This document shows positions 54,406 through 63,699 of a stretch of 64,000 bases of DNA, in pieces (within the stretch, counting starts at the first letter, position 1; each line of letters begins with the position of its first letter). This DNA is from Phycisphaerae bacterium (GTDB taxonomy: Bacteria > Planctomycetota > Phycisphaerae > Phycisphaerales > UBA1924), in the NCBI GenBank assembly GCA_022180725.1, contig BQMO01000023.1, positions 80,545 through 144,544 on the forward strand, read 5' to 3'. The position numbers and the translations under genes are program-made. The notes beneath the pieces are model-generated. The model saw only the letters and a program-made list of their open reading frames with translations. It did not search any database and was not told the origin of the DNA.

Positions 54406-55467
54406 TCAGAATCCCACGCGCGCCAAGATCGGGCGATGGTCCGAGCCGATGGATTCGAGCACCATCGACCGATCGCACGCCAGCCCGCCGCTGATCAGTA
54501 CGTGGTCGATCCGCACGCCGGGCAGATACCGCAAGGGCGTCGTGTCGATCCACGTCGAGCCGCGGCCTGTGCCGGCCAAGTCGTGTGTACTCACGGTCCC
54601 AGCATCACGCAGCACGCCGAGCGATTCGCGCGTGGCGTTGAAATCCCCCGCGAGGATCACGGGGCGCGCCTCATCGCGTGTCCATCCTGCCAGCCAACGG
54701 ATCATGGCCCGCTGCTCGGCCAGTTGCCCGCCGCTTACCGGCGGCGTGGTGTGGATGTTCTGGATCACGACCTCGCGCCCGCCGACCTCCACCACCACGC
54801 GGATCTGCGGGTCCGACAAGTTGACCACGCCGCCGGCTCGTCGCCCGGTGCCCAGCGTCGCGGGCGGGTAGAGCACCGGCGTGCCGACGAACGGCCGACG
54901 CGAGTACACGGCCTGCCCGAAGGCATCGTCCCGCGACACGACGGCAACGTACAGGTAGTCGGCGTGCAGCATTTCGTGCAGCGCGGCGTGGGCTCGATCC
55001 GAATACTCCTGGAGCACGACCACGTCGGGTTGTTCACGCAAGATCAGGTCGGCCGCCGCCCGATCGCTCCCCGATCCGATAAGAAGATTCACCGACATGA
55101 CGGTGATCGTGTCGCCCGTGAGCGGCGAGACGCGCTTGGGCACGTACGACCACGCTGCCGGACCGATTGCCCACCCCAGGATCGGCAGCAACACCAGCAC
55201 CGGTTTCCACAGCCGACACAGCGCCATCCACGCGAGCACCACCACCAGCCCAAGCCCCGCATGGAAGGTGAACGTCCGCCCCATGAACGCGACCCATGCG
55301 AAGCGATTCCACCACACCGATCCCTCACCCCGATCAGGAAGTTGATACACGAGCACCGCGGCCAGATAGGCGGCGGCTACGAGGAGCCACGCCAGCCAGA
55401 GGCGGGCGCGTCGCAGGCGGCTTGTTGACACTTCGGGCACGGTGTGAACTACGACCGATATCGGCAC
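54406..55467 (-). CDS. Membrane-anchored endonuclease/exonuclease/phosphatase (EEP) family protein
   Basis: A 353-residue protein. Three N-terminal membrane helices (about residues 23-41, 60-82 and 88-107) are followed by an EEP fold: ITVMSVNLLIGSGS, DVVVLQEYSD (catalytic Glu), NIHTTPPVSGGQ, PVILAGDFNATRES (Asp-Asn pair), VRIDHVLISGG and the terminal SDHRPILARVGF (Asp-His). All main catalytic residues are visible. The substrate could be a phospholipid, sugar phosphate or nucleic acid. It starts 19 bases after prfB on the same strand. Confidence 0.82.
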   Translation of the reverse strand: MPISVVVHTVPEVSTSRLRRARLWLAWLLVAAAYLAAVLVYQLPDRGEGSVWWNRFAWVAFMGRTFTFHAGLGLVVVLAWMALCRLWKPVLVLLPILGWAIGPAAWSYVPKRVSPLTGDTITVMSVNLLIGSGSDRAAADLILREQPDVVVLQEYSDRAHAALHEMLHADYLYVAVVSRDDAFGQAVYSRRPFVGTPVLYPPATLGTGRRAGGVVNLSDPQIRVVVEVGGREVVIQNIHTTPPVSGGQLAEQRAMIRWLAGWTRDEARPVILAGDFNATRESLGVLRDAGTVSTHDLAGTGRGSTWIDTTPLRYLPGVRIDHVLISGGLACDRSMVLESIGSDHRPILARVGF

Positions 55468-55486
55468 GGGTTCGTGATCCCAGGCC

Positions 55487-56594
55487 CTACTTCTTCTCCG
55501 CCCGCCGCCGCTTGAGTTCCGCGTCCACGAACGGCGCGAGTTCGCCCCGCAGCACAGCCTCGTAATCCTTTTCCTCGTATCCCGTGCGGTGATCCTTCAC
55601 GCGGTTGTCGTAGAACACATACGAGCGGATCTGCGTTCCCCACCCCTGCTGGAGCGTGCCGCCCTGGGCCGCGGCGATCTGCTGTTCGCGCTTTTCTTCC
55701 GCCAGGACCTGCAGTTTGGCCTGGAGAACCCGGAGGGCCTGCTGCTTGTTCTGCGGCTGGTCTCGGTACGTGCTCGCGACCACCTGGATGCCCGTGGGCT
55801 TGTGGACGATGCGGATGGCCGAAGCGACCTTGTTCACGTTCTGCCCGCCCGGCCCGCTGGCCCGCACGAACGGGGTCACCTCGATCTCGTTCTCGGGGAT
55901 GGTGACGTCGATATCCTCGAACTCCGGCGTGACTTCGACCGTGCAGAACGATGTCTGCCGCTTTCCTTGCGCGTTGAAGGGCGACACCCGCGCCAGCCGG
56001 TGGCTCCCACGCTCGCACTTGAGGTACCCGAAGGCGAACGGCCCGACCACGCGCAGCGTCACCGAGTCGATCCCCACCTCGGCCCCGAAGCCCTTGTCCA
56101 CTTCCTCGACCTGCCACCCCATCTTCTCGCAGTAGAACAGGTACATGCGGAAGAGCATCTCGGCCCAGTCGTTGGCCTCGGTGCCCCCCACCCCCGCGTT
56201 GATCGTCAGGAAACAGTTCGCCGCGTCGTGCTCACCCGACAGCAGTGACCGCTGCTCCACCCGCTCCATCTTCGAGACGAGTTGAAAGAGCGATTCGTCG
56301 GCCTCGGCGAGCAGGTCCTTGTCCCCCGCCTCGCGGCTCATCTCGTACGCCAGTTTCGCGTCCTCGAACCCCTTGATGACCTGCGTCAGCGGGTCGAGCT
56401 GCGCCTTGAGCGTCTTCACCGACGACACGATCTTCCGCGCACGGGCCTGGTCGTTCCAGAACGACTCCGACCCCATCTCGGCCTCGAGTTCGCGGAGTTG
56501 CTTCGCCTTGGCGTCGTAGTTAAAGCGAGTCGCGGATGGTCACGATCCGCGCCTCGAGGTCGGTGATGATGGGCTGGTGGGCGTCAAAGTGCAT
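55487..56594 (-). CDS. prfB: Peptide chain release factor 2 with programmed +1 frameshift
   Basis: Terminates translation at UGA and UAA. The gene is in two overlapping frames: codons 1-24 start at ATG 56594 (M-H-F-D-A-H-Q-P-I-I...) and end at an in-frame TAA (56522-56520). A +1 shift after the CTT at 56525-56523 continues as Asn-Tyr-Asp-Ala-Lys and gives a 368-residue protein, close to E. coli RF2 (365). The product has the SPF recognition tripeptide (RVSPFNAQGKRQ) and the GGQ motif in ASGPGGQNVNKVAS. The stop at the shift site is UAA rather than the usual UGA, and no purine-rich SD-like stimulator lies upstream. Confidence 0.94.
56519..56525 (-). other. Programmed +1 frameshift site of prfB
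   Basis: Minus-strand CTTTAAC: CTT is codon 24, TAA the in-frame stop, and slipping one base gives AAC (Asn). Its place matches the shift at codon 25-26 of E. coli prfB (CTTTGAC). The usual SD-like AGGGGG three bases before CTT is absent. Confidence 0.85.
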
Positions 56595-56718
56595 GGGGCG
56601 GAGTGTAGGCCGATGGACGATTCACATTCACCGTTCGAAATTATCTGTCTGCGTCGCGCCGACGCGACGCCCCGGCGGCGTCCATCGTGGGCGGCTGCTC
56701 GCCCCACGGAGTCCACCT

Positions 56719-57993
56719 ATGCGGCACACCGGATTCGGCACAATCCTGCTCGGCACGATTCTTCTGGCCTCGGGAACGGGGGTGGCGCAATCTCCGCCCG
56801 ACGGCGCAACGACCCCATCGCCGGCCATTACCACGGAGTCGCCCGGGCCCATCCTCACGGTCGACTTCCAAGGGGGCACCGTCGCGGAGTATGTCGCGGC
56901 GCTCCGGGCCGCCACGGGGAAGGAGCCGGTCAACGTCATCCTTTCGCGCGAGGCGGCGGCCGTGACCCTCGCGGGCATCTCGCTGCGGAGCGTGTCGCTT
57001 GACGTGGCGATCCAGGCCGTGGAGCCGGCCGCCGGCGCCGCGCAGGGTCGGTTCGCGATCCGGCGGATCACCCCGCTGGCCAGGTCCGCGTCGGGCGGCG
57101 CGCCGGTGTACTCGGTGGACTACAAGGCGAACGAACCGCCCCTGCCGATTTCGGGCCGAACGACGCCGAGCACGGGCATGACGCCAATGTCCTCGGAAGA
57201 ACTCGCCGTGTTCTCCCTGCGCGACGTGACGGAGGGCGATGGCGCGGTGCGGACGGAGACCGTGCTGACGGCGGTGCAGGCGGCCTTGGAACTTTCGGCG
57301 GCCGCCGACGCCTCGCCCCCCGAACTCAAGTACCACCAGGACTCGGGGCTGCTGATCGTGCGTGGGTCCAACCGTCAACGCAGCGCCGTCGCCGAGAGCA
57401 TCGCGGCGATGAAGAAGGACCTGGAGCGCCGCCGTCGCGACCAGCGTGAGCATGCGGTCGCCCCGGAGGAACTCATCGAGCGGAAGATGATGCTCGCGCA
57501 GGCCGAGGCCGAACTCGCGGCGAGACAGGCCGACATGAACTTGGCGGAGAAGTTGCTGAGCCAGACCCGGGAGCTCGCGGCGGCGGGGAGCGCCCCGCAG
57601 CGGGAACTGGTCGAGGCGGAAGCCACGCTCGCCAAGCGGCGGGCCGGGATGATGGCGGCGATGCACGAGATCGAGAAGTCCCGTCAACTCCTGGCGCTGG
57701 CGGAGCGCCGCGCCGCCTCGGCCATGATGGGCGGACCGGTCGTCGCCGACCTCGCCGCCTGGCCCAAGGAGCACGTCGAGCGGGCCGTGCAGGTCGTGTC
57801 GGCCCTTCTCGCGGCGACCAAAGATCGGGCGACCGTGACCCCCATCGGCGGGAAATCCCAGGCCTTCGCCCTCGCCGGCGACCCGAGACTTGTCGAGTCC
57901 GCCGTCGGTATCCTTCGCGAGATTGCACGTGCACACGGGCTTGCTGATCCATCCCTCCGACCCGCGGGCGAGAACCTTTCCCCCGCACGCTGA
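56719..57993 (+). CDS. Exported protein with secretin/STN-like domain and coiled coil
   Basis: A 424-residue protein of unknown role. Signal peptide at residues 1-24. An STN-like module follows (ILTVDFQGGTVAEYVAALRA, PVNVILSREAAAVTLAGISLRSVSLDVAI), as in secretins and TonB-dependent receptors, then a second small alpha/beta region (LKYHQDSGLLIVRGSNRQRSAVAESIAAMK) like a secretin N1 domain. A long coiled coil (about residues 230-330) is rich in Glu, Arg, Lys and Ala. No secretin beta-barrel is present. It is followed 19 bases later by an ECF sigma gene and probably in the same transcript. Confidence 0.6.
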   Translation: MRHTGFGTILLGTILLASGTGVAQSPPDGATTPSPAITTESPGPILTVDFQGGTVAEYVAALRAATGKEPVNVILSREAAAVTLAGISLRSVSLDVAIQAVEPAAGAAQGRFAIRRITPLARSASGGAPVYSVDYKANEPPLPISGRTTPSTGMTPMSSEELAVFSLRDVTEGDGAVRTETVLTAVQAALELSAAADASPPELKYHQDSGLLIVRGSNRQRSAVAESIAAMKKDLERRRRDQREHAVAPEELIERKMMLAQAEAELAARQADMNLAEKLLSQTRELAAAGSAPQRELVEAEATLAKRRAGMMAAMHEIEKSRQLLALAERRAASAMMGGPVVADLAAWPKEHVERAVQVVSALLAATKDRATVTPIGGKSQAFALAGDPRLVESAVGILREIARAHGLADPSLRPAGENLSPAR

Positions 57994-58012
57994 CCTTCGC
58001 GGGCCACGCGTC

Positions 58013-58597
58013 ATGGACACACCCCGCGCGGCCAGCAACGCCGGCGCGGCACGTGCGGCCGACCTCGGCGACGTGCCGCGTCTGTGCGCGCGCCTCCGTG
58101 ACGGCGACCCCGACGCCTTCGAAACCCTCTACCGTGCGTGGTTCCCGCGCGTCATCGCGCTGGCCCGCTCGGCCACGCGCCGCGACGAGGCCTTTGCCCT
58201 CGACATCGCTCAGGACGTCATGCTCCGCGTCGCCTCGCGCCTGCCTGTCCTTACCGATGAGAATGCTCTCGCGGCCTGGATGTGCCGCTGCACCCTCAAC
58301 CGCTGCCGGGACCTTCTCCGCCGCGAGTCCAGACGCCGCACACGCGACGCACGCGCGGCCCGGCATGAATCGTCCCCGCCGCCGTCCACCTCCACGCCCG
58401 AGGAGATCGAGTCCATCGCCTCGATGGTCGCCTCGCTTCCCCCCATGGACTACGACCTCATCATGGCCCGTGTCGCGCGAGGCGCGACGCTCCGCGAGGC
58501 GGGCCTGGCCTCGGGCCTGTCCGACGACGCCGCCCACGGGCGTCTCCGTCGTGCCCTCGCCTCGCTCCGAACCCTCGCCACGAGGATCATCCCATGA
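58013..58597 (+). CDS. ECF-type RNA polymerase sigma factor
   Basis: A 194-residue sigma-70-like factor. Region 2 includes DAFETLYRAWFPRVIALARSATRRDE, then ALDIAQDVMLRVAS and AWMCRCTLNRCRDLLRRESRR; region 4 near the C-terminus contains MVASLPPMDYDLIMARVARGATLREAGLA and GRLRRALASLRTLA, with a helix-turn-helix. No region 3 is present, as usual for ECF factors. The start at 58013 matches the family. It overlaps the next gene by 4 bases (ATGA), whose product is a likely regulatory partner. Confidence 0.87.
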   Translation: MDTPRAASNAGAARAADLGDVPRLCARLRDGDPDAFETLYRAWFPRVIALARSATRRDEAFALDIAQDVMLRVASRLPVLTDENALAAWMCRCTLNRCRDLLRRESRRRTRDARAARHESSPPPSTSTPEEIESIASMVASLPPMDYDLIMARVARGATLREAGLASGLSDDAAHGRLRRALASLRTLATRIIP

Positions 58598-59052
58598 CGA
58601 CTACCGAATACGCCCTGTCACCCCTGGCCCGCGCCCGCATGGAGCACGACCTTCCCGCCCTGCGCGCCCGCGTGGCGCGTCGCGGTCGCGTCCGCCGGTG
58701 GTCCCGTCGCGCGATCACCGCGGGCGCCATCGCCGCCGTGATATCACTCGCCTGGGTTGCCCTCCGCCCTTTACCCGTGTCCTCGCCTCCTCCGAACCCG
58801 CCGCGCGACGCACCCCTGACGGTCAACCCGACCCCGCACCCGATGCGGACCGTGATCGCAGGAGTCGAAGTTCTTACGAACGATCCCTCGATCACACGAC
58901 GCCTGGCCGCGACGGTCATCCCCGCCGCGACACCTCTCGACGACGGCGCGTTGCAGGACACGCTCGCCAAGTCCGGACAACCCCACGGCCTGCTCCGCGT
59001 CGGGGGTCGGACCTATTGGGAGGGCGACCTCGCGCTGGCGTCCAAGCCCTGA
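58594..59052 (+). CDS. Putative anti-sigma or membrane partner of the ECF sigma factor
   Basis: A 152-residue protein with a basic N-terminal cytoplasmic part (residues 1-40, RARVARRGRVRRWSRR), one membrane helix (about residues 41-60) and a periplasmic C-terminal part (GVEVLTNDPSITRRLAATV). This is the simple layout of an anti-sigma factor, and the ATGA overlap with the sigma gene supports the pairing. It lacks a visible zinc-binding ZAS motif, so the role is inferred from context. Confidence 0.5.
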   Translation: MTTTEYALSPLARARMEHDLPALRARVARRGRVRRWSRRAITAGAIAAVISLAWVALRPLPVSSPPPNPPRDAPLTVNPTPHPMRTVIAGVEVLTNDPSITRRLAATVIPAATPLDDGALQDTLAKSGQPHGLLRVGGRTYWEGDLALASKP

Positions 59053-59108
59053 CGCCGATGCAGTATCATCCCCACCGCGCGGCCGATACCCGCGCCGAAG
59101 GATTTACT

Positions 59109-61574
59109 ATGCGCTCACTCTTGCTCGCCGTCCTTGGAATTGGAGTCTTGGCTGCCTCCCAGCCGGTCGCGGCCCAGCAGCCCACCACCCCCGCGGCCCA
59201 CCTCGGGCGGCCTGTCGGCGGCGACTTCACCCTCGCCGACTGGTCCGAGGTTTCATCGTACTTCAAGCGCCTCGACGCCGAAAGCCCCCGCGTCCTCACC
59301 CGCAAAGAGGGCGTCACCGCCGAGGGTCGCGAGTTCCTCATTTCGATCATCTCCAGCGAAACAAACCTCGCCCGGCTCGACGAGATCAAGGCCCACGCCC
59401 GCACCCTCGCCGACCCGCGCGGCAAGACCGACGCGCAGATCGACGCCGCGGTGCGTGACGGGCGGGTGATCATCTTCATCTCGTGCGCCATGCACGCGAA
59501 CGAGACGGCCTCGCCGCAGTGGGCCATGGAGTTCGCGCACGCACTTGCCACGTCCGACGACGAGCCGTGGAAGAGCGCGCGAGAGCGCCTTGTCGTCGTC
59601 ATCTTTCCGACAACCAACCCGGACGGGCTGGACATTGTCACCGAGTGGTACCGCAAGACCGTGGGCACGCCCTACGAGGCGACCGACCTGCTGCGGCTGT
59701 ACCAGTTGTACTCCGGGCATGACAACAACCGGGACTGGTTCATGCTGACGCAGGCCGAGACTCGGATCGTGACGCGCCTGCTCTACACCGAGTGGTTCCC
59801 GACGGTCTACTGGGACGTGCACCAGCAGGGGTCGGAAGGCGAACGCATGTTCGTGCCCCCGTTCCGCGACCCGCTGAACCCGAACCTTGATCCCGGCGTC
59901 ATCGCGGGGATCAACCTGCTCGGCACCCGGGCCGTGCTCGACATGACCCGCGCGGGGCTGACGGGCATCTCCACCGGCGTGTCGTACGACATGTGGTGGA
60001 ACGGGGGCAACCGCAACGTGCCGGTGCGGCACAACATCGTGGGGTTGCTCACCGAGGCCGCGTCGGTACAGTTCGCCACACCGATCTTCCTTCAGCCCAC
60101 GCGCGTGAAAGGCCCGGACGGGTTGTACGGCAACCTGCCGTCGAACCAGCACCTGAACCCCTGGCCCGGCGGGTGGTGGCGCTTGCGTGACATCATCGAC
60201 TACGAGCACGCTTTCGGGAGGTCGCTCCTGGCAAGCCTGTCGCGCGAGCCGGAACTGTGGCGACGGACGACGCTCCACGCCTCTCTCGCGTCCATCCGCG
60301 CCGGGGCCGAGGAATCCCCCCGCGGGTGGATCATCCCTTCGGACAATCGCGACCCCGACGCGGTGAAGCGCCTGGCCGAGGCGCTGATCCTGTCCGGAAT
60401 CGAACTGTCCGTGTGCGACGCGCCGATCACCGCCGACGGGCGGACGTACCCCGCGGGGTCGATCGTGATCCGCCGCGATCAGCCCTACGGACAGCACGCC
60501 AAAGACCTGTTTGACGTGCAGCGCTACCCGGACGGCAGCCCGCCGTACGACGTGGCCGGGTGGACACTGCCCCTCTTGATGGGCGTCCGCCGGGTCGAGG
60601 TGATGCACGAGATGCCGGGCGCGTGTGCGCGCGTGAACAGCGCCGAGCTGGCCGTGCGGGCCTTCACGGGCGACGCGCGGGCCGCGGGCGGGGCGATCTC
60701 CACGCAGCACGGCGACGCATGGACCCGTCTGGCCGAAGGGTTGGCGGCGGGCAAGGCCTTCGACTGGAAGACGACCGGCGATCAGGCCGGGCTGCTCGTG
60801 CCGTGCGACCCGGGTGCGCCCGGCTCGCTCACGAAACTCCCTCGGGTCGGGCTGTATTCGCCCTGGTCGGGGAGCATGGACGAGGGCTGGATGCGGTACG
60901 TGCTCGAGACCCAGCGGATTCCGTACGTGACGATGCGCAACGAGATGATCCGCGCGGGGAAACTCGCCGACGTCGTCGACGTGCTCATCATCCCCAGCAT
61001 CGGCGCGGGCACGCTCGACCGCGGGCGCGCCGACGGCTCCGTGCCCGACCCCTACGCGGGCGGCCTCGCGCCCGAGGGCGCGGTCGCCGTCGAGGAGTTC
61101 GTCCGCGAAGGCGGCACGCTCATCACCTTCGCCTCGGCGAGCGCGTGGGCCATCACCCTCTTCAAGGCCCCGCTGGTGGACGTGACCGGCGAACCCGCGG
61201 GTAAGGACTTTTCCTGCCCGGGGAGCGTGCTCCGGGCCGTGCCGGAAGGCTTGGCACCGTGCGCCGGCCTGCCGCCGTCGGTTCACCTCTTCTTCTCGCG
61301 TGGAGCCGCGTACCGCGAGATGACCAACGACGAGCGGAACAAAACTGGCTCCACGAACGCCAAGCCCGACGTGTTGCTCCGCTACGCCCCGACGCGCCTG
61401 CTGCAATCGGGGTGGGTCGCCAGGCCCGAGGTGATCGAAGGGCAGGCGGCGTGGGTGTGCGTGCCGCACGGGAAGGGCCGGGTGCACCTCTTCGGTTTCC
61501 AGCCGCACTTCCGCGCCTGGACGCACGGCACCTTCCAACTCATCCACCGGGCGACGTTCCTCAGGTGGCGCTAG
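59109..61574 (+). CDS. Secreted M14-family zinc carboxypeptidase
   Basis: An 821-residue protein with a signal peptide (residues 1-22). The N-terminal third is an M14 peptidase domain: zinc ligands His129 and Glu132 in HANE, His238 in YWDVHQQG, the substrate-binding NNRDW near residue 206, and a candidate catalytic Glu in LLTEAASVQ. The rest may be a large extracellular domain with a glutamine-amidotransferase-like stretch (LADVVDVLIIPSIGAG, EEFVREGGTLITFASASA). It follows the sigma/anti-sigma pair after 56 bases. The frame extends upstream to 58053, but the signal peptide fixes the start. Its stop overlaps the opposing thioesterase by 14 bases. Confidence 0.85.
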   Translation: MRSLLLAVLGIGVLAASQPVAAQQPTTPAAHLGRPVGGDFTLADWSEVSSYFKRLDAESPRVLTRKEGVTAEGREFLISIISSETNLARLDEIKAHARTLADPRGKTDAQIDAAVRDGRVIIFISCAMHANETASPQWAMEFAHALATSDDEPWKSARERLVVVIFPTTNPDGLDIVTEWYRKTVGTPYEATDLLRLYQLYSGHDNNRDWFMLTQAETRIVTRLLYTEWFPTVYWDVHQQGSEGERMFVPPFRDPLNPNLDPGVIAGINLLGTRAVLDMTRAGLTGISTGVSYDMWWNGGNRNVPVRHNIVGLLTEAASVQFATPIFLQPTRVKGPDGLYGNLPSNQHLNPWPGGWWRLRDIIDYEHAFGRSLLASLSREPELWRRTTLHASLASIRAGAEESPRGWIIPSDNRDPDAVKRLAEALILSGIELSVCDAPITADGRTYPAGSIVIRRDQPYGQHAKDLFDVQRYPDGSPPYDVAGWTLPLLMGVRRVEVMHEMPGACARVNSAELAVRAFTGDARAAGGAISTQHGDAWTRLAEGLAAGKAFDWKTTGDQAGLLVPCDPGAPGSLTKLPRVGLYSPWSGSMDEGWMRYVLETQRIPYVTMRNEMIRAGKLADVVDVLIIPSIGAGTLDRGRADGSVPDPYAGGLAPEGAVAVEEFVREGGTLITFASASAWAITLFKAPLVDVTGEPAGKDFSCPGSVLRAVPEGLAPCAGLPPSVHLFFSRGAAYREMTNDERNKTGSTNAKPDVLLRYAPTRLLQSGWVARPEVIEGQAAWVCVPHGKGRVHLFGFQPHFRAWTHGTFQLIHRATFLRWR

Positions 61575-62040
61575 CGGGCACGCCGGCGAGCCACGCGGGA
61601 AGTTCGCGCACGCGCCCGTCCCGATCGACGCAGGCGATCGTGGTCGAGGCCACGGCACACACTTCTTCGCGCACCGAGCCTCCCCGCTCGACCACGACCA
61701 CCTCGTACTCATGGTCGATCTTGACCCGCCCTGCGGCCTTCACGCGCGTGCGCACCTCGATCACGTCGTCGTACAGCACGGGCCGGCGGTATCGCACCTC
61801 GAGCCTTGTCACGACCAGGAACACCCCGGCGTGCTCGAGTTGGGCGTACGACACGCCCCCGGCGCGGAGCAGTTCCGTCCGCCCCAGTTCCAGCCACGCG
61901 GGGTAGGCCCCGTGGTGGGCCACGTTCATCGGGTCGCACTCGCTGTACCGCACCCGCAGGCGCGTGGCCCCCTCGCGCGGCGGGGTGAAGCCCGCTGGGA
62001 GAACCGCGTCTTGCCTGTTTCGCTCCGCGTGCCCGCGCAT
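61561..62040 (-). CDS. Acyl-CoA thioesterase, 4HBT/YbgC type
   Basis: A 159-residue hot-dog-fold enzyme hydrolysing acyl-CoA thioesters. The catalytic Asp36 is in YSECDPMNVAHHGAYPAWLE, the defining 4HBT motif, followed by LGRTELLRAGGVSY and the strand VRYRRPVLYDDVIEVRT. Length fits YbgC/FadM. Substrate chain length is not known. It is convergent with the M14 gene. Confidence 0.86.
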   Translation of the reverse strand: MRGHAERNRQDAVLPAGFTPPREGATRLRVRYSECDPMNVAHHGAYPAWLELGRTELLRAGGVSYAQLEHAGVFLVVTRLEVRYRRPVLYDDVIEVRTRVKAAGRVKIDHEYEVVVVERGGSVREEVCAVASTTIACVDRDGRVRELPAWLAGVPASAT

Positions 62041-62076
62041 GCACGATCGTACGCGCGGCCCCTACACTCCCCGCCC

Positions 62077-62616
62077 ATGAACGAAGCGGGCGTCCAACGC
62101 ACGGAATCGGTCCTCGTCAGGCCCCTGGCCCCGACCGACTCCATCCCCGAGATTACCCGGCTGCTGCACCGGGCTTACGCCAAGCAGGTGGCGATGGGAC
62201 TGCAACCGCTGGCGGGGCGGCAGGACGACGCGACGACGGCCGAGCGGGCGGCCAACAGCGAGTGTTACGTGGCGGTTCGTCGCGATGGCCCGGGCGAGCG
62301 GGTGGTCGGGGTGATCCTGTTCGAGGAGCAGGAGCGGGCGACGTTTCCGTCGTTCTTTCTGAAACCCCACGTGGCGCACTTCGCCCAGTTCGGGGTCGAT
62401 CCCGAAGCCCAGGGGATGGGAATCGGGCGCGCCCTGCTGGAGACGGTCGAGCGCCGGGCGCGGGAAAAGGGGGCGACGGAACTGGCGCTGAGCATGGCCG
62501 AGCCGGACCGCGAGTTGTACGACTTCTACGTGAAGCGCGGGTACCGCTTCATCGAGCACTGGCAATGGCCCTACACGAACTACCGCTCGTGCATCCTGAG
62601 CAAAGCGATCGCCTGA
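62077..62616 (+). CDS. GNAT-family N-acetyltransferase
   Basis: A 179-residue protein with the GNAT fold. The acetyl-CoA-binding motif A is FGVDPEAQGMGIGRALLETVE, followed by RAREKGATELALSMAEPDRELYDFYVKRGYRFIEHWQWPY, which contains the usual motif B tyrosine. The N-terminus (VLVRPLAPTDSIPEITRLLHRAY) is typical. The target amine is unknown. It lies 25 bases before dtd on the same strand. Confidence 0.85.
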   Translation: MNEAGVQRTESVLVRPLAPTDSIPEITRLLHRAYAKQVAMGLQPLAGRQDDATTAERAANSECYVAVRRDGPGERVVGVILFEEQERATFPSFFLKPHVAHFAQFGVDPEAQGMGIGRALLETVERRAREKGATELALSMAEPDRELYDFYVKRGYRFIEHWQWPYTNYRSCILSKAIA

Positions 62617-62641
62617 GCCGCGCGGCGCGGGGGAAGGGACC

Positions 62642-63091
62642 ATGCGAACGGTTGTGCAGCGCGTCACCTCGGCCTCGGTCGTCGTGGAAGGACGGGCCGT
62701 CGCCGAGATCGGGCGCGGGCTGCTCGCGCTGGTCGGGCTGGAAGCCGGCGACGACGACGCCACGCTTGCGTGGACGGCGGAGAAACTCGCGTTCCTGCGC
62801 GTCTTCGAGGACGGCGCGGGCAAGATGAATCTCGCCGCGGGCGAGATCGGCGGATCAATCCTGCTGGTTCCCAACTTCACAGTGGCGGGGAGCGCCGCGA
62901 AGGGCCGCCGCCCGTCATTCGACGGGGCCATGAAACCCGACCAGGCCCGCCCGATGTTCGAGCGGCTTGTCGAGGCGGTGCGTGCTCACGGCGTGCCTGT
63001 GCAGGCCGGGGTCTTCGGCGCCGACATGGCCGTGACGCTCGTCAACGACGGGCCGGTGACGCTGATCCTTGATTCGCGGGCATCGACCTAG
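62642..63091 (+). CDS. dtd: D-aminoacyl-tRNA deacylase
   Basis: Removes D-amino acids and glycine mischarged on tRNA. The 149-residue protein matches DTD length: MRTVVQRVTSASVVVEGR at the start, IGRGLLALVGLEAGD, the ILLVPNFTVAG strand (SQFTL in E. coli) and the NDGPVTLILDS motif. The Gly-cisPro pair expected in GPVT is visible. The SQF position is PNF here, a small change. It overlaps the opposing peroxiredoxin stop by 4 bases. Confidence 0.92.
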   Translation: MRTVVQRVTSASVVVEGRAVAEIGRGLLALVGLEAGDDDATLAWTAEKLAFLRVFEDGAGKMNLAAGEIGGSILLVPNFTVAGSAAKGRRPSFDGAMKPDQARPMFERLVEAVRAHGVPVQAGVFGADMAVTLVNDGPVTLILDSRAST

Positions 63092-63570
63092 AGCATCGCG
63101 AGCAGGTCGTTCCAGTTCATGGCCTTGCCCGGCTCGCGCGTCTGAACGTACTTGACCTTCGCGACCCCGTCGGCGTTCTTGCCCACCACGATCGTGGCCC
63201 GCTGGGACACGTTCATATCGGCCCAGTGCAGGCCTAGCCCCTTCACCACGTCGCGGTGGAGGTCGGCGAGGATGGTGTGGGTGTACCCCTCCTTCTCGGC
63301 CCACTGCTTGTTCACGAACATGCTGTCGCAGTTCACCCCCACCACCGTCGCCCCCTTGCCCGACCAGGTCTTCACGTCGTCGGAGATGCACTTCATTTCC
63401 GTCGAACAGACGCCGGTGAACGCGAAGGGGACGAAGCACAAGGCGACATCGCCGGCCTTGACGGCATCGGACAGTCGCCAGTCCTTGCGGTCCTGGGTGG
63501 GCAGGGTGAAGTCAGGGATGATCTCGCCGACGGCCGGGGGCGTCGCGCGGGGTGTGAGGGAGTTTCGCAT
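63088..63570 (-). CDS. Peroxiredoxin
   Basis: A 160-residue AhpC/TSA-type peroxidase. The peroxidatic Cys55 lies in FVPFAFTGVCSTEM, matching the PxxxTxxC pattern, and the family stretch FTLPTQDRKDWRLSDAVKAGDVALCF precedes it. Another Cys at 61 may resolve, but a classical 2-Cys tail is not seen. Subgroup (Prx5, AhpE or BCP) is not fixed by inspection. It may be the only gene of its transcript. Confidence 0.85.
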   Translation of the reverse strand: MRNSLTPRATPPAVGEIIPDFTLPTQDRKDWRLSDAVKAGDVALCFVPFAFTGVCSTEMKCISDDVKTWSGKGATVVGVNCDSMFVNKQWAEKEGYTHTILADLHRDVVKGLGLHWADMNVSQRATIVVGKNADGVAKVKYVQTREPGKAMNWNDLLAML

Positions 63571-63699
63571 GGGGCTTGGATTCCTGTGGAGACCGCCTCG
63601 GGGCGGTGCGGGTATGCTACGTGGGTCGCCTCCCGAATGCTCGGGCGCGATCGGGCCGGTCAGGACGCCGGCCCGTGCCCATGGATGGAGTGTTCAGCC

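Noticed and set aside
58053..59108. In-frame extension of the M14 gene through the sigma and anti-sigma genes
   Set aside because: Arg/Pro-rich out-of-frame shadow; the signal peptide at 59109 fixes the start.
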